Assembly: GCA_964442335.1 (NCBI GenBank)
Contig: CAYTZI010000002.1
Coordinates: 1-41,714 of the forward strand
Source of the DNA: JBFYTX01 sp964442335
GTDB lineage: Bacteria > Chloroflexota > Dehalococcoidia > Dehalococcoidales > RBG-16-60-22
Direction of reading: 5' to 3'
DNA: 41,714 nucleotides
Below the pieces are notes generated by a model. That model ran no database searches, was not told the origin of the DNA, and saw only the letters and a list, made by a program, of their open reading frames with translations. Positions 31,134-39,853 of the stretch are shown here, piece after piece (position 1 is the first letter of the stretch; each line of letters starts with the position of its first letter). The translations under genes and the position numbers were made by a program.

Positions 31134-32606
31134 ATGCCGTACCGGTTGTCCGTGAACGGGTTAATCAGGGTCATTCGCCGGCCGGGGTTTTGGTTTATAG
31201 TCGCGGTGATGATACTCATCACGATTCCCTATTACGGCGAAGAGATTGTACACCCGTCGTTCATATACAACATAATGACCGACCTCAATCTCAGCCGCCA
31301 CGCCTTTGAACGAATACTTTACCTGGCCCCGATAGTCTGGGCCGGGTTCCTCTTCGGGTGGCGGGGTTCTTTTATCACCTCCCTAGCCGCCCTGGCGCTG
31401 ATGCTGCCCCGGGCCATCGCGATTTCTCAATATCCCAGAGAAGCGCTGGTCGAGACCGGCGCGGTTTTCGTCCTCGGCAACGTACTGGCCATCAGCTTCT
31501 ACGCGCTCCGCAGGGAGAGGGATAACCGCCTGCAGCTTCAGGCGGCCCACCAGCAGTTGCAGGCGTCTGAGGAAAGGTACCGAGAACTGTTTGAGAATGC
31601 CCATGACGCTATCTGGCTTCACGACCTGGACGGCAATTTTATAGCCGCTAACAGAGCGGCGGCCACCCTCAGTGGCTATAGCGTGGAAGAGCTCAGCAAG
31701 ATGAATGTCAAGAGCTTCCTGTCTGAAGACAGCCTCAGGCTGGCGCAGCAGGTTGGCAGCAGGATGCTCAACAACGAACCTGTGGAGCAGCCTTACGAGC
31801 AGCGTCTGTTGAAGAGAAACGGCACCGAGGCTATCGTCCAGATAGCCAGCAGCCTGGTCCTCAGTAAGGGTAACGTCGTCGCTTTCCAGCATGTCGCCAG
31901 GGACATTTCAGAGCAGAAGCGGATGCAGGAGAACCTGCGGTACTACCTGCACGAGATTTCCAGAGCCCAGGAGGAAGAGAGAAAACGCATATCGCATGAG
32001 CTCCATGACGAGACCGTCCAGGCTCTGATTGCTCTTTCGCGCCAGCTGGATGCGATTGCTTCCAGTGAAAGCGAGATGCCGCAGGAGCTCCGCGCCCGCC
32101 TTGAAAAGCTGTGGCAGCAGACAAATGACATTATCGGCGGAGTCCGCCGCTTGAGCCAGGACCTGAGGCCGGCGGCGCTGGACCGTCTGGGCCTTCTCGC
32201 CGGGCTGGAATGGCTGGCTTCGGAAACTACCAGGTATTCCGGAATAGAGACCAGCGTCAAAGTCATCGGTGAGCAGAGACGCCTGCCGGAAGAAGTGGAG
32301 CTGGTGCTCTTCCGCGTCACTCAGGAAGCGTTAAGAAACGTCTGGCGGCATTCAGGCGCGAGCAAATCTGAAATTGCCATCGAATTTGCCGGGGGTAAGA
32401 CGCGGATAACTGTCAGCGATAACGGCAAGGGCTTCACTCTTCCCGAGAAAATGGGGGACCTGCCCAGAAACGGCAAGCTCGGCCTGGCCGGGATGGAAGA
32501 GCGGGCCCGGCTGCTCGGCGGCGTCCTGACGATAGAGTCGCACCCCGGAGAAGGGACCAGTGTCACCATAGAAATCCCGGAGCCATCCACGACTGGTTCT
32601 CCCTAA
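31134..32606 (+). CDS. Membrane PAS sensor histidine kinase, NarX/HisKA_3 type
   Basis: This 490-residue protein has a membrane sensor domain with about four helices at residues 1-125. A PAS domain follows at about 148-260 (YRELFENAHDAIWLHD, FIAANRAAATLSGYS). The HisKA_3 dimerisation domain has the phospho-acceptor at His288 in RISHELHDETVQAL, and an HATPase domain contains QEALRNVWRHSG, DNGKGFTLP and GLAGMEERARLLGG. Such kinases pair with NarL/LuxR-type regulators. No regulator is adjacent; the nearest is at 40735-41385 across the formate dehydrogenase operon. The kinase is 63 bases upstream of that operon on the same strand and is likely to control it. Confidence 0.92.
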   Translation: MPYRLSVNGLIRVIRRPGFWFIVAVMILITIPYYGEEIVHPSFIYNIMTDLNLSRHAFERILYLAPIVWAGFLFGWRGSFITSLAALALMLPRAIAISQYPREALVETGAVFVLGNVLAISFYALRRERDNRLQLQAAHQQLQASEERYRELFENAHDAIWLHDLDGNFIAANRAAATLSGYSVEELSKMNVKSFLSEDSLRLAQQVGSRMLNNEPVEQPYEQRLLKRNGTEAIVQIASSLVLSKGNVVAFQHVARDISEQKRMQENLRYYLHEISRAQEEERKRISHELHDETVQALIALSRQLDAIASSESEMPQELRARLEKLWQQTNDIIGGVRRLSQDLRPAALDRLGLLAGLEWLASETTRYSGIETSVKVIGEQRRLPEEVELVLFRVTQEALRNVWRHSGASKSEIAIEFAGGKTRITVSDNGKGFTLPEKMGDLPRNGKLGLAGMEERARLLGGVLTIESHPGEGTSVTIEIPEPSTTGSP

Positions 32607-32621
32607 TTACAGCCAGTAATA

Positions 32622-32658
32622 CAACGACGTTGGCTCTTATAGCACGATAGTGTATTAG
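32622..32658 (+). promoter_or_regulatory. Candidate promoter and operator of the formate dehydrogenase operon
   Basis: TTGGCT (32630-32635) and TATTAG (32653-32658) are 17 bases apart just before the AGGAG ribosome site. The 11-base palindrome CAACGACGTTG (32622-32632) overlaps the -35 and could be a regulator site. Confidence 0.4.
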
Positions 32659-32669
32659 CAGGAGCAATC

Positions 32670-35600
32670 ATGGAGCTCAGCCGAAGGGACTTCCTCAGAG
32701 CGTCGGGCGCCGGCGTAGGCGGCCTTTTCCTGCTCGGCGCCCTTAAAGACGGCGTTGCTCTGGCGTTGCCCGTCAAGCATATACCCCTTATCAAGACTCG
32801 CGGTGAAAAAACAACCATCTGCCCCTATGACGGCTCCGGCTGCGGCTTCATCATCGACGTGCAGGACGGCAGGGCGGTAAACATTGAGGGCGACCCCGAC
32901 CACCCCGTTAACCGCGGCGCCGCCTGCTCCAAGGGAAGCGCCCTGCGCCAGCTCTCGGCGGATAACCCCTGGCGGCTGAGCAAAGTACTATACCGCCGGC
33001 CCGGGGGCGATGAGTTCGAGGAAAAGGACTGGGACTGGGCCATAAACGAGATCGCCCGCCGCATCAAGGATACCCGCGACTCCGGCTTTATCACCACTAA
33101 TGCCGGGGGAAACCCGGTAAACCGTACCGGGGCGATCGCCAACCTGGGCGGTTCCGCGCTTAACAACGAGGAATGCTACCTGCTGGTAAAGATGGCGCGG
33201 GCCCTGGGGCTGGTATACATCGAGCACCACGCCCGCCTCTGACATTCCTCCACAAACGCCAGTCTGGCGGAGACTTTCGGGCGCGGCGCCATGACCAACC
33301 ACTGGAACGATATCGCCAACTCGGACGTCATCATGGCGCTGGGGTCAAACCCGGCGGAAAACTACCCGGCTGCCTTCGGCCATATTACGGACGCGCTCTC
33401 CGGGGGCGCCAGGCTCATCAGCATCGACCCCCGTTTCACGCGAACGTCGTCCAAAGCCGATATTTACGCCCCGATAAGGTCGGGCACGGATATCGCCTTC
33501 GTTAACGGCATGATGAAATACATCATCGATGATATCGAGGCCAATCCCGCTGCTTACAACATGGTCTACATCACCGAATATACCAACGCCCCCTATCTGG
33601 TCAATCCTGCCTTTAAAGGCCCCGCCGAGCTGAACGGGCTCTTCTCCGGCTATCAGGGGGGCCTCAACGAGCCCGATAACGCCAGGAGAAAGTACGATAG
33701 AGCCACCTGGACATTCCAGATGGATGAGAACGGCATCCCCAAAAAGGACAAAACCCTCAAAGACCCCGACTGCGTTTTCCAGCTATTGAAAAAACACCTG
33801 GCGCGCTACACACCGGAAATGGTAAACCGCATCTGCGGCACCCCCGTGGATAAATTCCTGGAAGTGTGCCGGACCTTCGCCTCCACCGGCCGGGCGGGCG
33901 GGGCGGGTACCGTACTCTGTGCCATGGGCACCACCCAGCACACCTGCGGCGCCCAGAACATCCGCGCCTGCAGCATGATGCAGCTCCTCCTGGCGAATAT
34001 CGGCGTGTGCGGCGGCGGTATCAATGCCATGATGGGTGGGGCCAACGTCCAGGGCTCTACCGACCACGCCCTGCTTTATCATATCCTCCCCGGCTATCTC
34101 CCCATGTTCCAGGACATCGACACCACCCTGGAAAAATACCTGGCGAGGGTCACACCAAAGTCCAGCGACCCCCTCAGCGCCGACTGGTTGCAGAACCGCC
34201 CCAGATACGTCGTCAGCCTGCTGAAAGCCTGGTACGGCGACGCCGCCACGGCGGACAACCAGTTTGGCTATGATTACCTGCCTAGGATTGATGCTGGCGT
34301 TGATTACTCGCACATCTCGCTCTTTGACGCTATGGAGCGGGGCACCGTCAAGGGACTCATGGTCTGGGGTCAGAACCCGGCCGTGGGAGGTCCTAACGCG
34401 GAAGCCCAGCGGAAATCGCTGGAAAAACTGGACTGGCTGGCGGTCAGCGACCTCTGGCATACCGAGACCGCCGATTTCTGGAAGCGCCCGGGGGTCAATC
34501 CGGCTGATATCAGGACCGAGGTCTTCCTGCTCCCTGCCCTCAACTCCTACGAGAAAGAGGGCAGCGTTACCAGCAGCGGGCGCTGGATGCAGTGGCGTTA
34601 TAAAGCCTCGGACGGCCCCGGGGAGGCGGAAGCCGACCTCTGGATGATTGACCGGCTGTTGCTGAAGCTCAAAGAGCTGTACGCCATGGAGGGCGGTCCC
34701 AACGCCGGAGCCATCACCAACCTGACCTGGGACTACGGTGCCGACCGTCCCGATGTACACAAAGTGGCCAGAGAAATCAACGGCTACGACCTCACTACCC
34801 GGAAATTGCTGCCATCGTTCGCCAACCTTAAAGACGACGGTACGACGGCATCTGGGTGCTGGATATATACCGCCAGCTATACGGAAGACGGCAATATGGC
34901 CGCCCGCCGCAACCCCACCCCCGATACCTATAACGTGGGCCTTTACCCTGAATGGGCATGGGCTTGGCCCGCTAACTGCCGCATCATCTACAACCGGGCG
35001 TCCGTCGACCTTTATGGTGAGCCCTGGGACAAAGAGCGGCCGGTTATCTGGTGGAAAGACGGGAAATGGACCGGCGACGTGCCCGACGGCGGCTGGCCTC
35101 CCATGGCTGTCGACCCCGCCGCCACAAAATACCCCTTCATCATGACCACCGATGGTCTTGGCCGTATCTTCGGTCCGGGGATGGCTGACGGCCCGCTCCC
35201 CGAACACTACGAGCCCTGGGAATCGCCGGCATCGAATCCCGTATCCGGACAGCAGTCCGACCCCGCTTTTAAAATATGGCGACCTGATGAGCAGGGCGCG
35301 CCGGACCGTTTCCCGATAATCGCCAGCACATACCGCGTTTCCGAACACTCGCAGGGAGGTCAGATGACGCGCAACCTGCCCTGGCTGGTGGAAATGGTGC
35401 CGGAGCCCTTCGTTGAAATGAGCGAAGAGCTCGCCCGCGAAAGAGGGATTAGAAACGGTGATAGAGTCATCGTGGAATCCGCCCGGGGCAGAGTAAACTT
35501 CGTGGCGGTAGTCACCGGACGGTTAAAGCCTTTCCTCATTGATGGAAAGACGCTGTACCAGATTGGCCTGGTCTGGCACTGGGGATACACCGGGTTGTCC

Positions 35601-35699
35601 ACCGGCGACAGCGCCAATTTGCTGACGCCCTACGTCGGCGACGCCAATACGATGATACCGGAATATAAAGCGTTTCTGGTGGACATCAGGAAAGCTTAG
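32670..35699 (+). CDS. Formate dehydrogenase-like molybdopterin oxidoreductase, catalytic subunit, selenoprotein
   Basis: This is one gene of 1009 residues with an in-frame TGA at 33240-33242 read as selenocysteine 191 (ARL-Sec-HSSTNASLAETFGRG); the frame continues without shift to 35699. The N-terminus has a Tat signal (SRRDFLRAS) for folded export with cofactors. An iron-sulfur motif follows, with Cys51, Asp54, Cys58 and Cys86, Asp standing where FDH enzymes have the second Cys. The molybdopterin domains fill the rest; the C-terminal domain has the usual ARERGIRNGDRVIVESARG. AGGAG precedes the ATG. The FDH family oxidises formate using Mo or W bis-pterin and Sec/Cys. The subunit is followed by its Fe-S and cytochrome b partners. 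Dehalococcoides homologues are known for having Ser at this position; here Sec is encoded. Confidence 0.9.
33240..33272 (+). promoter_or_regulatory. UGA (Sec) codon with SECIS-like hairpin
   Basis: Directly after TGA the sequence can fold with CGCCA (33257-33261) pairing TGGCG (33265-33269) around the loop GTC, and an outer CTC (33248-33250) pairing GAG (33270-33272) across a bulge. The apical stem lies 15-27 bases after the UGA, the range of bacterial SECIS elements. The hairpin also encodes conserved protein (TNASLAET). Confidence 0.7.
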
Positions 35700-35714
35700 G
35701 AAGTTCGAGCGAAA

Positions 35715-36548
35715 ATGGCAGAAAAAGTGATTCTCTACGACGCCACCAGGTGCACGGCCTGCCGGGGATGTCAGTCCGCCTGCAAGCAGTGGAACCAGAA
35801 CGACGAGTATATCCCGCCGCCGTCCGATAAAAAGGGGGTTGAGGCTGAGAACCGGGGAAGCTATGAAAATCCCCCCGACCTCTCCCCCCGGACCTGGATT
35901 AAGATGAAGTTCACCGAGGTGGAGAGCGACGGCGGCGTGCGCTGGCTCTTCACCCGCTGGTCGTGTATGCACTGCACCGATGCCGCCTGCGTCAAGGCCT
36001 GCCCCAATGGCTCGCTCTACTATCACGAGCTCGGCTTCGTCGCCTATAACAAGGACACCTGCACCGGCTGCGGCTACTGCGCCGATGCCTGCCCGTTCAA
36101 CGTGCCACGTTTCACGCGCAACATTATCACCGGCATCGCCAAGATGGACAAGTGCACCTTCTGCACCACTCCGGGACTGGATCGCATCGCCGAGGGCTGG
36201 GAGCCTGCCTGCGTCAAGGCCTGCCCTACCGGTGCTTTACAGTACGGCGACCGCGATGCGCTGGTCGCCGAGGGTAAAAAAAGGGCGGAGGCGCTCAAGG
36301 CCGGGGGGTTCGTTAACGCCCGCCTGTACGGGGAAAACGAGCTCGGCGGCCTCCATATCCTTTATGTCATTGATGAAAAGCCGGAGGTCTATCAGCTGCC
36401 GGCTGACCCTCAGGTCCCGGCGGCGACCATCGCCTGGAAGGATGTCATTCAACCGCTCGGCTTGGTGGTGGGCAGCCTGGCAATCATCGGGCTTGGACTC
36501 AATTACCTGGTGGCGAGAGCTAACGCCAGGAAGGAAGATGAGAGATGA
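35715..36548 (+). CDS. Formate dehydrogenase iron-sulfur subunit (FdnH/HybA-like)
   Basis: This 277-residue protein carries four [4Fe-4S] Cys clusters: CTACRGCQSAC, CMHCTDAACVKACP, CTGCGYCADACP and CTFC with CVKACP. A C-terminal membrane helix (LGLVVGSLAIIGLGLNYLVA, about 250-270) anchors it. It passes electrons from the catalytic subunit to the cytochrome b subunit on the outer face of the membrane. It has no own signal peptide and is presumably exported bound to the Tat-substrate catalytic subunit. It lies 15 bases after that gene, and its stop overlaps the next start (ATGA). Confidence 0.93.
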   Translation: MAEKVILYDATRCTACRGCQSACKQWNQNDEYIPPPSDKKGVEAENRGSYENPPDLSPRTWIKMKFTEVESDGGVRWLFTRWSCMHCTDAACVKACPNGSLYYHELGFVAYNKDTCTGCGYCADACPFNVPRFTRNIITGIAKMDKCTFCTTPGLDRIAEGWEPACVKACPTGALQYGDRDALVAEGKKRAEALKAGGFVNARLYGENELGGLHILYVIDEKPEVYQLPADPQVPAATIAWKDVIQPLGLVVGSLAIIGLGLNYLVARANARKEDER

Positions 36549-37201
36549 TGGACCGGAAGGTTGAAAAATACCGGCTGGCGATACGGATACTGCACTGGGT
36601 CCACGCCGGCGCTTTCGTGCTGCTGTTCCTTACCGGCCTGGTCCTCTTCGTCCCGGTGCTGGGCTTCCTGGCGGAAGACAGCTGGACAAGGGTCATCCAC
36701 CGCGTCGGGGCGACCGTTTTCATTCTCGCTCCCGTTGTCTACACCATCCTCGACCCCCGGGCGGCGATAAGAGGAATAAAACAGGCTCTCACCTGGGGGC
36801 AGGACGACATCGTCTGGCTGACGGCCGCCCCCCGCTACTATTTCCTCGGCGATGAACAGAGCATGCCGCCTCAGGGCTCGATGAACACCAGTCAGAAAAT
36901 GTGGTGGTTCATGGTGCTTGTCTTTGGCGTGGTTTTTGTTATTACCGGCCTGGTCATGTGGTTTGGCAAGGCTTCAGTACCGCCATCTATCCTGCGGTGG
37001 ATGGTCTTCGTCCACGATGTAGCTTTCATCGTGACCGGCGCCATGTTCTTCGTCCATATTTACCTCTCCGTGTTCCATCCGCTCATGAATGAGTCCTGGG
37101 CCTCGATGACCGGCGGCAAGATATCGGTCCGCTACGCCAGAACGCACTACGGTAAATGGTATCAGGAAGTCTCCAGGAATAAAGAAAGGAAGGCCCGGTG
37201 A
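36545..37201 (+). CDS. Formate dehydrogenase cytochrome b subunit (FdnI-like)
   Basis: This 218-residue protein has four membrane helices. His residues stand at the positions expected for two b-hemes: IRILHWVHAG in helix 1, RVIHRVGA near helix 2, and FVHDVAFIVTGAMFFVHIYLSVFHP in helix 4. It would take electrons from the Fe-S subunit to the quinone pool or another membrane carrier. Two ATG codons (36545, 36548) are both possible; the first overlaps the upstream stop by 4 bases. Its stop overlaps the GTG of the FdhE gene. Confidence 0.9.
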   Translation: MMDRKVEKYRLAIRILHWVHAGAFVLLFLTGLVLFVPVLGFLAEDSWTRVIHRVGATVFILAPVVYTILDPRAAIRGIKQALTWGQDDIVWLTAAPRYYFLGDEQSMPPQGSMNTSQKMWWFMVLVFGVVFVITGLVMWFGKASVPPSILRWMVFVHDVAFIVTGAMFFVHIYLSVFHPLMNESWASMTGGKISVRYARTHYGKWYQEVSRNKERKAR

Positions 37202-38046
37202 AAGAAGATACTGCCGTCAGGATTCTCGACAAGCTGGAAAAACAGGAAAAAGCGGAGGGCGGTCTTCCTCTCCTCCTTGAGTTCTACCGGGAGCTCGTGC
37301 GGCTTCAAGCCGGCGCTCAGGAACGTATCAAATTCCCCTTAATCGTCCCGGACCGTGAAGACATCCGGAAGCGGCTCAGGGAGGGACTGCCCCTGCTGAA
37401 CGATATTGACACCTTGAATCTGGATTGGCTCCTGGTGCAGGATATATACTCTCAGGTCCGCAGCCTCTTCGCCGGCTACCCGCAGCTCTTCGGCGAGTCC
37501 GCCGCAGGGCTTAAAGAAACGGGCGTCATCCTCACCCGGGAGGCAGTCGGGGCATGGTTCGCGGGGAATGATTTGCCCCCGGCCGTACTGGAATGCGTTG
37601 GAGAAAATCTCATGCTGGCTGTGATTCAGGCGACACTGCAGCCGTTCCTGGCGGGCTATTCCCGCGCCGTGACGGACCGCATCGAACAGGGACTCTGGCG
37701 CCGGGGCTACTGTCCCGTCTGCGGCGGCGCTCCCGACCTCGCTTTCCTGAAAGGGGATGCCGGGGCAAGGTGGCTGTTGTGCTCGCGCTGTGATACCGAA
37801 TGGCTTTTCCAGCGCCTGGAGTGCCCTTACTGCGGCACGCAGGAGCAGGACGCCCTCGGCTTTCTCACCGACGACAGGGAGGTGTATCGACTCTACTTCT
37901 GCGAACGCTGCAAGTGCTATCTGAAAGCTATAGATTTACGCAGGGTTGAGGGTGATGTGCTGCTTCCGCTGGAGCGACTCTATACTCTGGACCTTGATGC
38001 GCAGGCTGTGCAGCGCGGGTATCATCCTCGCCTGTACCGGCGGTGA
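37198..38046 (+). CDS. fdhE: FdhE-like formate dehydrogenase accessory protein
   Basis: This 282-residue protein starts with GTG. It has a helical N-terminal half and a C-terminal rubredoxin-like region with CPVCGG, CSRCDTEW, CPYCGTQ and CERCKCY, the four CxxC pairs typical of FdhE. FdhE acts in the cytoplasm during maturation of exported formate dehydrogenases before Tat transport. The GTG overlaps the cytochrome b stop (GTGA), so it is the fourth gene of the operon. Its presence supports the operon encoding a true FDH-type enzyme that needs maturation. Confidence 0.88.
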   Translation: MKEDTAVRILDKLEKQEKAEGGLPLLLEFYRELVRLQAGAQERIKFPLIVPDREDIRKRLREGLPLLNDIDTLNLDWLLVQDIYSQVRSLFAGYPQLFGESAAGLKETGVILTREAVGAWFAGNDLPPAVLECVGENLMLAVIQATLQPFLAGYSRAVTDRIEQGLWRRGYCPVCGGAPDLAFLKGDAGARWLLCSRCDTEWLFQRLECPYCGTQEQDALGFLTDDREVYRLYFCERCKCYLKAIDLRRVEGDVLLPLERLYTLDLDAQAVQRGYHPRLYRR

Positions 38047-38172
38047 CCGGCCCTTTTTGTACGGGCAGATTCCGGGTCATCAACCGGTGCCGGAAGCCCG
38101 AGTTGTTATATCGCTGAGAAAATGCTACGCTTATTAATAAAAGAGGTCATTTAAGGGCAGGAGGGAAGAATC

Positions 38173-38385
38173 ATGTTTCGCAGCTTCGGAGTATGGGAGA
38201 TTGTCCTCATCCTGGTGATCGTCCTTATTGTCTTCGGCGTGGGCAAACTGCCGCAGGTCGGCAGCGCCATCGGCAAGGGAATACGCTCCTTCAAGAAGGC
38301 CCAGGCCGGTGAAGACGAAGAGGAGAAAAAGACCGCCGGCACCTCCAACGAGAAAAAGACGGACGAAAACGTCGTAAAGAGCTAG
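38173..38385 (+). CDS. tatA: Twin-arginine translocase TatA-family protein
   Basis: This 70-residue protein has the TatA layout: a short periplasmic N-terminus, one membrane helix (WEIVLILVIVLIVFGVGKLP), the hinge, and an amphipathic helix (VGSAIGKGIRSFKKAQ) followed by a charged tail. FGVGKLP is close to the FGPxKLP hallmark. It would oligomerise to form the Tat pore. It follows fdhE by 126 bases and precedes a second TatA/B gene, which suggests dedicated export of the formate dehydrogenase. Confidence 0.92.
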   Translation: MFRSFGVWEIVLILVIVLIVFGVGKLPQVGSAIGKGIRSFKKAQAGEDEEEKKTAGTSNEKKTDENVVKS

Positions 38386-38477
38386 CAGGTTTTCAACGTG
38401 TTCCGTTCGGGACAATCAAGGTAATTACTTACACCCTTAAAAAACGTGCATGGTAGATAGTGCAGCAAAGGTGATGG

Positions 38478-38780
38478 ATGGGATTTCTCGATATAGGTGC
38501 GGGGGAGATAATACTGATTCTCGTCCTGGCGCTGATCATAATGGGACCGGGCAAGATTCCGGAAATCGCCAGGACTCTCGGTAAAACGATACGCGCCATC
38601 AAAAAGGCCAGCTCTGATTTTACCACTGCCGTGTCCAGAGAAATGGATGTTTCCCAGGATGAGCCAGCCGCCCCGCCGGACAAGGCCGTTGTAACCCCCC
38701 CGGCTATCGATAATAAGGCAGCCTCGTCGGACCGGGACGACCGGTCTGACAAACCGGGAGAGGCGTCAGCGACGAAATGA
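38478..38780 (+). CDS. TatA/TatB-family protein
   Basis: This 100-residue protein starts GFLDIGAGEIILILVLALII, then MGPGKIPEIARTLGKTIRAIKKA, giving one helix, a hinge and an amphipathic helix. The longer acidic C-terminal tail and the position directly before tatC suggest the TatB role in substrate recognition, but the sequence alone does not separate TatA from TatB. Its stop overlaps the tatC start by 4 bases (ATGA), so they are translationally coupled. Confidence 0.9.
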   Translation: MGFLDIGAGEIILILVLALIIMGPGKIPEIARTLGKTIRAIKKASSDFTTAVSREMDVSQDEPAAPPDKAVVTPPAIDNKAASSDRDDRSDKPGEASATK

Positions 38781-39514
38781 GCGAACCCGGGAAAAAGCTG
38801 AGCCTGCTCGGGCATTTCAGGGAGCTCCGCAAGCGCCTTGTAATCAGCGTCATCGCGGTAGTCATCACTACCATTATCGCTTTCGTCTTTTACGACCAGA
38901 TATTCCATATACTCTTACTGCCGGCCAAGGACACCCAGCTGATATTCATCGAGTTGACGGAGATGGTGGGCACCATCATGAAGGTGTGCCTCGGCGCCGG
39001 TATCATCCTCGCCATGCCGTTTCTTACCGTGCAGGCGGTCCTGTTTGTCGCCCCGGCCCTCACCCCGCGCGAAAAAAAGTACGTGTACATGATACTCCCC
39101 TGGATAGCTTTTATGTTCATCTCGGGCGTCGTCTTCGGTTATTTTATCCTCATCCCGCCGGCCACTTCTTTCCTGCTTTCTTTTGGCAGCGATATTGCCG
39201 TTCCCCAGATAAAAATCGGCAACTATGTATCGGTCATTACCCGGCTGCTGCTGGCTATCGGTCTGGTCTTCGAGATGCCGGTGGTCGTCGCTTTCCTGGC
39301 CCGGGTAGGTATTGTCAACGCCAGGTGGCTTGCCAGCAAGCGCAAGATAGCTATCCTGGCCGCTTTTGTCCTGGCCGCTATCATCACTCCCACCTTCGAC
39401 CCCATTAATCAGAGCCTGGTCGCCGTGCCGCTGGTTATTCTCTATGAACTCAGTATCTGGCTGGCGAAACTCGTCCAGCGCAAAAAAAAGGAGGCTCCGG
39501 TTACCTCGTCCTGA
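38777..39514 (+). CDS. tatC: Twin-arginine translocase subunit TatC
   Basis: This 245-residue protein has six membrane helices and the family N-terminus LLGHFRELRKRLVISV, which holds the conserved Glu that contacts the Tat signal. The segment FVAPALTPREKKYVY and the later PTFDPINQSLVAVPL are also characteristic. It is the receptor for twin-arginine signals such as that of the catalytic subunit encoded 3 kb upstream. A stem-loop follows at 39548-39595. Confidence 0.95.
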   Translation: MSEPGKKLSLLGHFRELRKRLVISVIAVVITTIIAFVFYDQIFHILLLPAKDTQLIFIELTEMVGTIMKVCLGAGIILAMPFLTVQAVLFVAPALTPREKKYVYMILPWIAFMFISGVVFGYFILIPPATSFLLSFGSDIAVPQIKIGNYVSVITRLLLAIGLVFEMPVVVAFLARVGIVNARWLASKRKIAILAAFVLAAIITPTFDPINQSLVAVPLVILYELSIWLAKLVQRKKKEAPVTSS

Positions 39515-39547
39515 GCTCCAGAGCCTTTCTCGCTGCATTATAAAAAC

Positions 39548-39595
39548 ACTGAGGCCGGATATTTTTTCGGGTTTTTCGGGATATCCGGCCTCAGT
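39548..39595. terminator. Bidirectional stem-loop between tatC and the small-protein genes
   Basis: ACTGAGGCCGGATAT (39548-39562) and ATATCCGGCCTCAGT (39581-39595) form a perfect 15-base-pair stem with an 18-base loop. The minus-strand copy is followed by GTTTTTAT, so it should terminate the small-protein transcript; it also lies just after tatC on the plus strand. Confidence 0.75.
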
Positions 39596-39659
39596 TGTAT
39601 CTAATCGTTGATTTAATTAAGTGCGTTAGATGCCTCCTTCACCTGACCATTTTATCGGT

Positions 39660-39809
39660 CTATGCCGCGGCTCTGGCTGCGAGCCTCTTCTTGTAGGCTT
39701 CCTTGACAGCGGCATAAACACCGCCGACGTTCAGGTACCAGACAAAGACCACGGGGAAAAGTATTACTGGTATCGCCAGGGCTATCGCCACTATTATCTG
39801 TCCTGCCAT
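39660..39809 (-). CDS. Single-helix small membrane protein B (49 residues)
   Basis: The protein reads MAGQIIVAIALAIPVILF, then PVVFVWYLNVGGVYAAVKEA, then a basic Ala-rich tail. It has one membrane helix and a positive C-terminus. AAGGAG sits eight bases before the ATG. It is clearly paralogous to the upstream neighbour at 39854-40021, sharing IPVILFP and WYLNVGG. It follows that gene by 44 bases on the same strand. I recognise no named family. Position next to the tat and formate dehydrogenase genes suggests, without proof, a role in a membrane respiratory complex. Confidence 0.8.
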   Translation of the reverse strand: MAGQIIVAIALAIPVILFPVVFVWYLNVGGVYAAVKEAYKKRLAARAAA

Positions 39810-39853
39810 TTTCGTAAATCTCCTTTCTCAGCGTTTCCGCTTCTCTCTGCCAT

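Noticed and set aside
33240..33242. Stop codon splitting the formate dehydrogenase gene into a 190- and an 802-residue frame
   Set aside because: The two frames are in phase with no shift, the break falls exactly at the active-site Sec/Cys position, and a SECIS-like hairpin follows, so a pseudogene is unlikely.
33783..35348. 521-residue antisense frame inside the formate dehydrogenase gene
   Set aside because: It overlaps conserved molybdopterin-enzyme sequence and shows no motif of its own.
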